Below are positions 62,565 through 64,000 of a stretch of DNA of 64,000 nucleotides, in pieces. Under the pieces are notes generated by a model. It was not told the DNA's origin, made no database searches, and was given only the letters and a program-made list of their open reading frames with translations. This DNA is from Brevundimonas sp. (GTDB lineage Bacteria > Pseudomonadota > Alphaproteobacteria > Caulobacterales > Caulobacteraceae): NCBI GenBank assembly GCA_016742215.1, contig JACVCC010000004.1:309006-373005 (forward strand), in the 5' to 3' direction. Every line of letters starts with the position of its first letter. Positions within the stretch are counted from its first letter, which is position 1. The translations under genes were made by a program, and so were the position numbers.

Positions 62565-63851
62565 CTAGCGCGCCGGCGCCGCCTCCGCCGTTCTCTGTCC
62601 CGCCAGCGCCGCCCGCACCCCTGCTTCCAGCATCGTATCGCGGCCATGCCGGATATCGTCCAGGGTCGGTTCGAAAAAGATGTCCGGTTCGACGCCCCTC
62701 TTTTCGAGAATGGCCCCTGCGCCGGTCCGGACCTCCAGTATGCCGACCGAAAGCTGCCCTCCGTCCGGCAGTTTGAAGCTCACCATGAACACAACACTGC
62801 CGTTGGATTTCTGCCCGACGACCAGGCCACGTCTTTGCTCCCTGATCGTTGCGGAGAACACCTCCGCCATGCTGCCCGAGAAGCCAGACTGCACGACGGC
62901 TACAGGGCCGTCCCAGACCGCTGGCATTCTTCTGGAACGGTTCACGGCCTCCCCGAAAAACTCCTGACGCCGCGCGAACACAACCGGCTCGCGGAACAGG
63001 CCTCCCACGATACGCTCTCCCGCCGTCACCTGGCCTCCGACATTGCCGCGCAGATCCAGCACGATCGCCACAGGCGGGTCGGCCTCGGCCTCCCTCAGCC
63101 TCTCCTCGAACCAGTCCGCCGATGCGTCGTCGAACTCGGAGAACTGCAGAACAAGGACGCCGTCCGGTCTGCGCTGCATCGTGCCGATCTCGCGAGGCAT
63201 GGGTCTCGATTCCATGGTTCGCGTGTGGATGCGTCCTTCGGCGTCCTCGAACCGAACGACGAACGTCAGCCCGTCGACCGTCTCCCCCCACTCCTGCGGC
63301 GCCCCCCAGGCCCGGCCGTCGATCGTCAGGATCTTCCAGCCCGGCCTTACCCCGGCCTCCTCGGCGGTGCTGCCTTCGCGAACCTTGGAGACGAACGACG
63401 TCACCTCGCCGGAGCTTCGCGAGCGGACGGTCGTCTCGACCATGCCGAAGGTCGGCGCCGTTTCCAGCCGCCGGCGCTTCTGGAACAGATTATCGGTCGG
63501 ACTGACGACATGGGTGTGGCCGTCATTCAGAAGGGCAAGCGTCTCATCCAGACCGGCGTAGAAGGTTTCCTCGTCAGGCGACGCGATGACCGCGGCGCGC
63601 CGCGCGGCGATCTCGGCTTCAAAATCGACGTCGTTGAAGGTCCGGTCGTAGAAGTTCCGGACAACCGTCCGCATGACGACGTCATAGACCCGGGCGTTCA
63701 TTTCGGCGCGTTCGGCCGATCCGTCCTCCAGCGCCACGACCTCCGGAAGCTCGTCTTCGTGGTCGTAGGGCAGGGGCTGGCAGGCGGTGACCGCCATTGC
63801 GCCGGCCGCCATCAGGAGGAGCAGAGCGCTCCGCATCCACGCACGCGTCAA
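62565..63851 (-). CDS. S41 family peptidase, putative lipoprotein
   Basis: Lipobox MAVTAC; GVRPGWKILTIDGRAW PDZ; VIVLDLRGN-like (AIVLDLRGNVGG); SGFSGSMAEVF. Confidence 0.9.
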   Translation of the reverse strand: MTRAWMRSALLLLMAAGAMAVTACQPLPYDHEDELPEVVALEDGSAERAEMNARVYDVVMRTVVRNFYDRTFNDVDFEAEIAARRAAVIASPDEETFYAGLDETLALLNDGHTHVVSPTDNLFQKRRRLETAPTFGMVETTVRSRSSGEVTSFVSKVREGSTAEEAGVRPGWKILTIDGRAWGAPQEWGETVDGLTFVVRFEDAEGRIHTRTMESRPMPREIGTMQRRPDGVLVLQFSEFDDASADWFEERLREAEADPPVAIVLDLRGNVGGQVTAGERIVGGLFREPVVFARRQEFFGEAVNRSRRMPAVWDGPVAVVQSGFSGSMAEVFSATIREQRRGLVVGQKSNGSVVFMVSFKLPDGGQLSVGILEVRTGAGAILEKRGVEPDIFFEPTLDDIRHGRDTMLEAGVRAALAGQRTAEAAPAR

Positions 63852-63910
63852 GACACCACCCCCACACCCTATGCGGGAGTGAAGCGGTAATTCAGAACCG
63901 GATCAAGGCC

Positions 63911-64000
63911 CTACTGCGCCGGCGCGTTCTGCCCTGCCAGATACTGCGCAAACGCCCGCAGTTGCTGCAGCCAGACGAACGTCGGCTCCTGCAGCTGGGT
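63911..64000 (-). CDS. Partial CDS running off the window end
   Basis: In-frame C-terminal ...TQLQEPTFVWLQQLRAFAQYLAGQNAPAQ*; truncated. Confidence 0.35.
   Translation of the reverse strand, partial: TQLQEPTFVWLQQLRAFAQYLAGQNAPAQ

Overview
A 64 kb, high-GC chromosomal window that reads as alphaproteobacterial, most likely Caulobacteraceae/Brevundimonas-like. The taxon is inferred from gene content, including a DivL-type kinase with Tyr in the H-box, MmcB and UrcA proteins. Most of it is housekeeping: grpE/hrcA/rph, hslU/hslV, fabA-fabB-fabI, rimM-rpsP-ffh, ppc, murI, ahpD/ahpC, sdhCDAB, oxyR, rlmN, divL, katG and mdh, plus many secreted peptidases and small lipoproteins. I saw no rRNA, tRNA, CRISPR array, transposase or prophage. 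The most interesting signals are intergenic. (1) A composite 'terminator + cloverleaf' repeat occurs at 30254-30380 and, inverted, at 61711-61834. Paired-base changes between copies preserve its hairpins, and a truncated relative lies at 24289-24315. (2) A family of inverted 7-bp-periodic repeats (AGTGGYT / AGGKGCT heptads) occurs at 797-875, 51587-51720 and 52123-52241. Two of these abut the stop and start codons of one metallopeptidase gene. (3) A shared CGATAGATTTT / ATAG-N7-CTAT motif lies upstream of ahpC, oxyR and katG, so it is a candidate OxyR regulon. The OxyR here lacks the second redox cysteine. (4) A 12-bp direct repeat with 21-bp period sits in front of a LytTR regulator. Regulatory and structural interpretations are inference unless stated; no searches were run.
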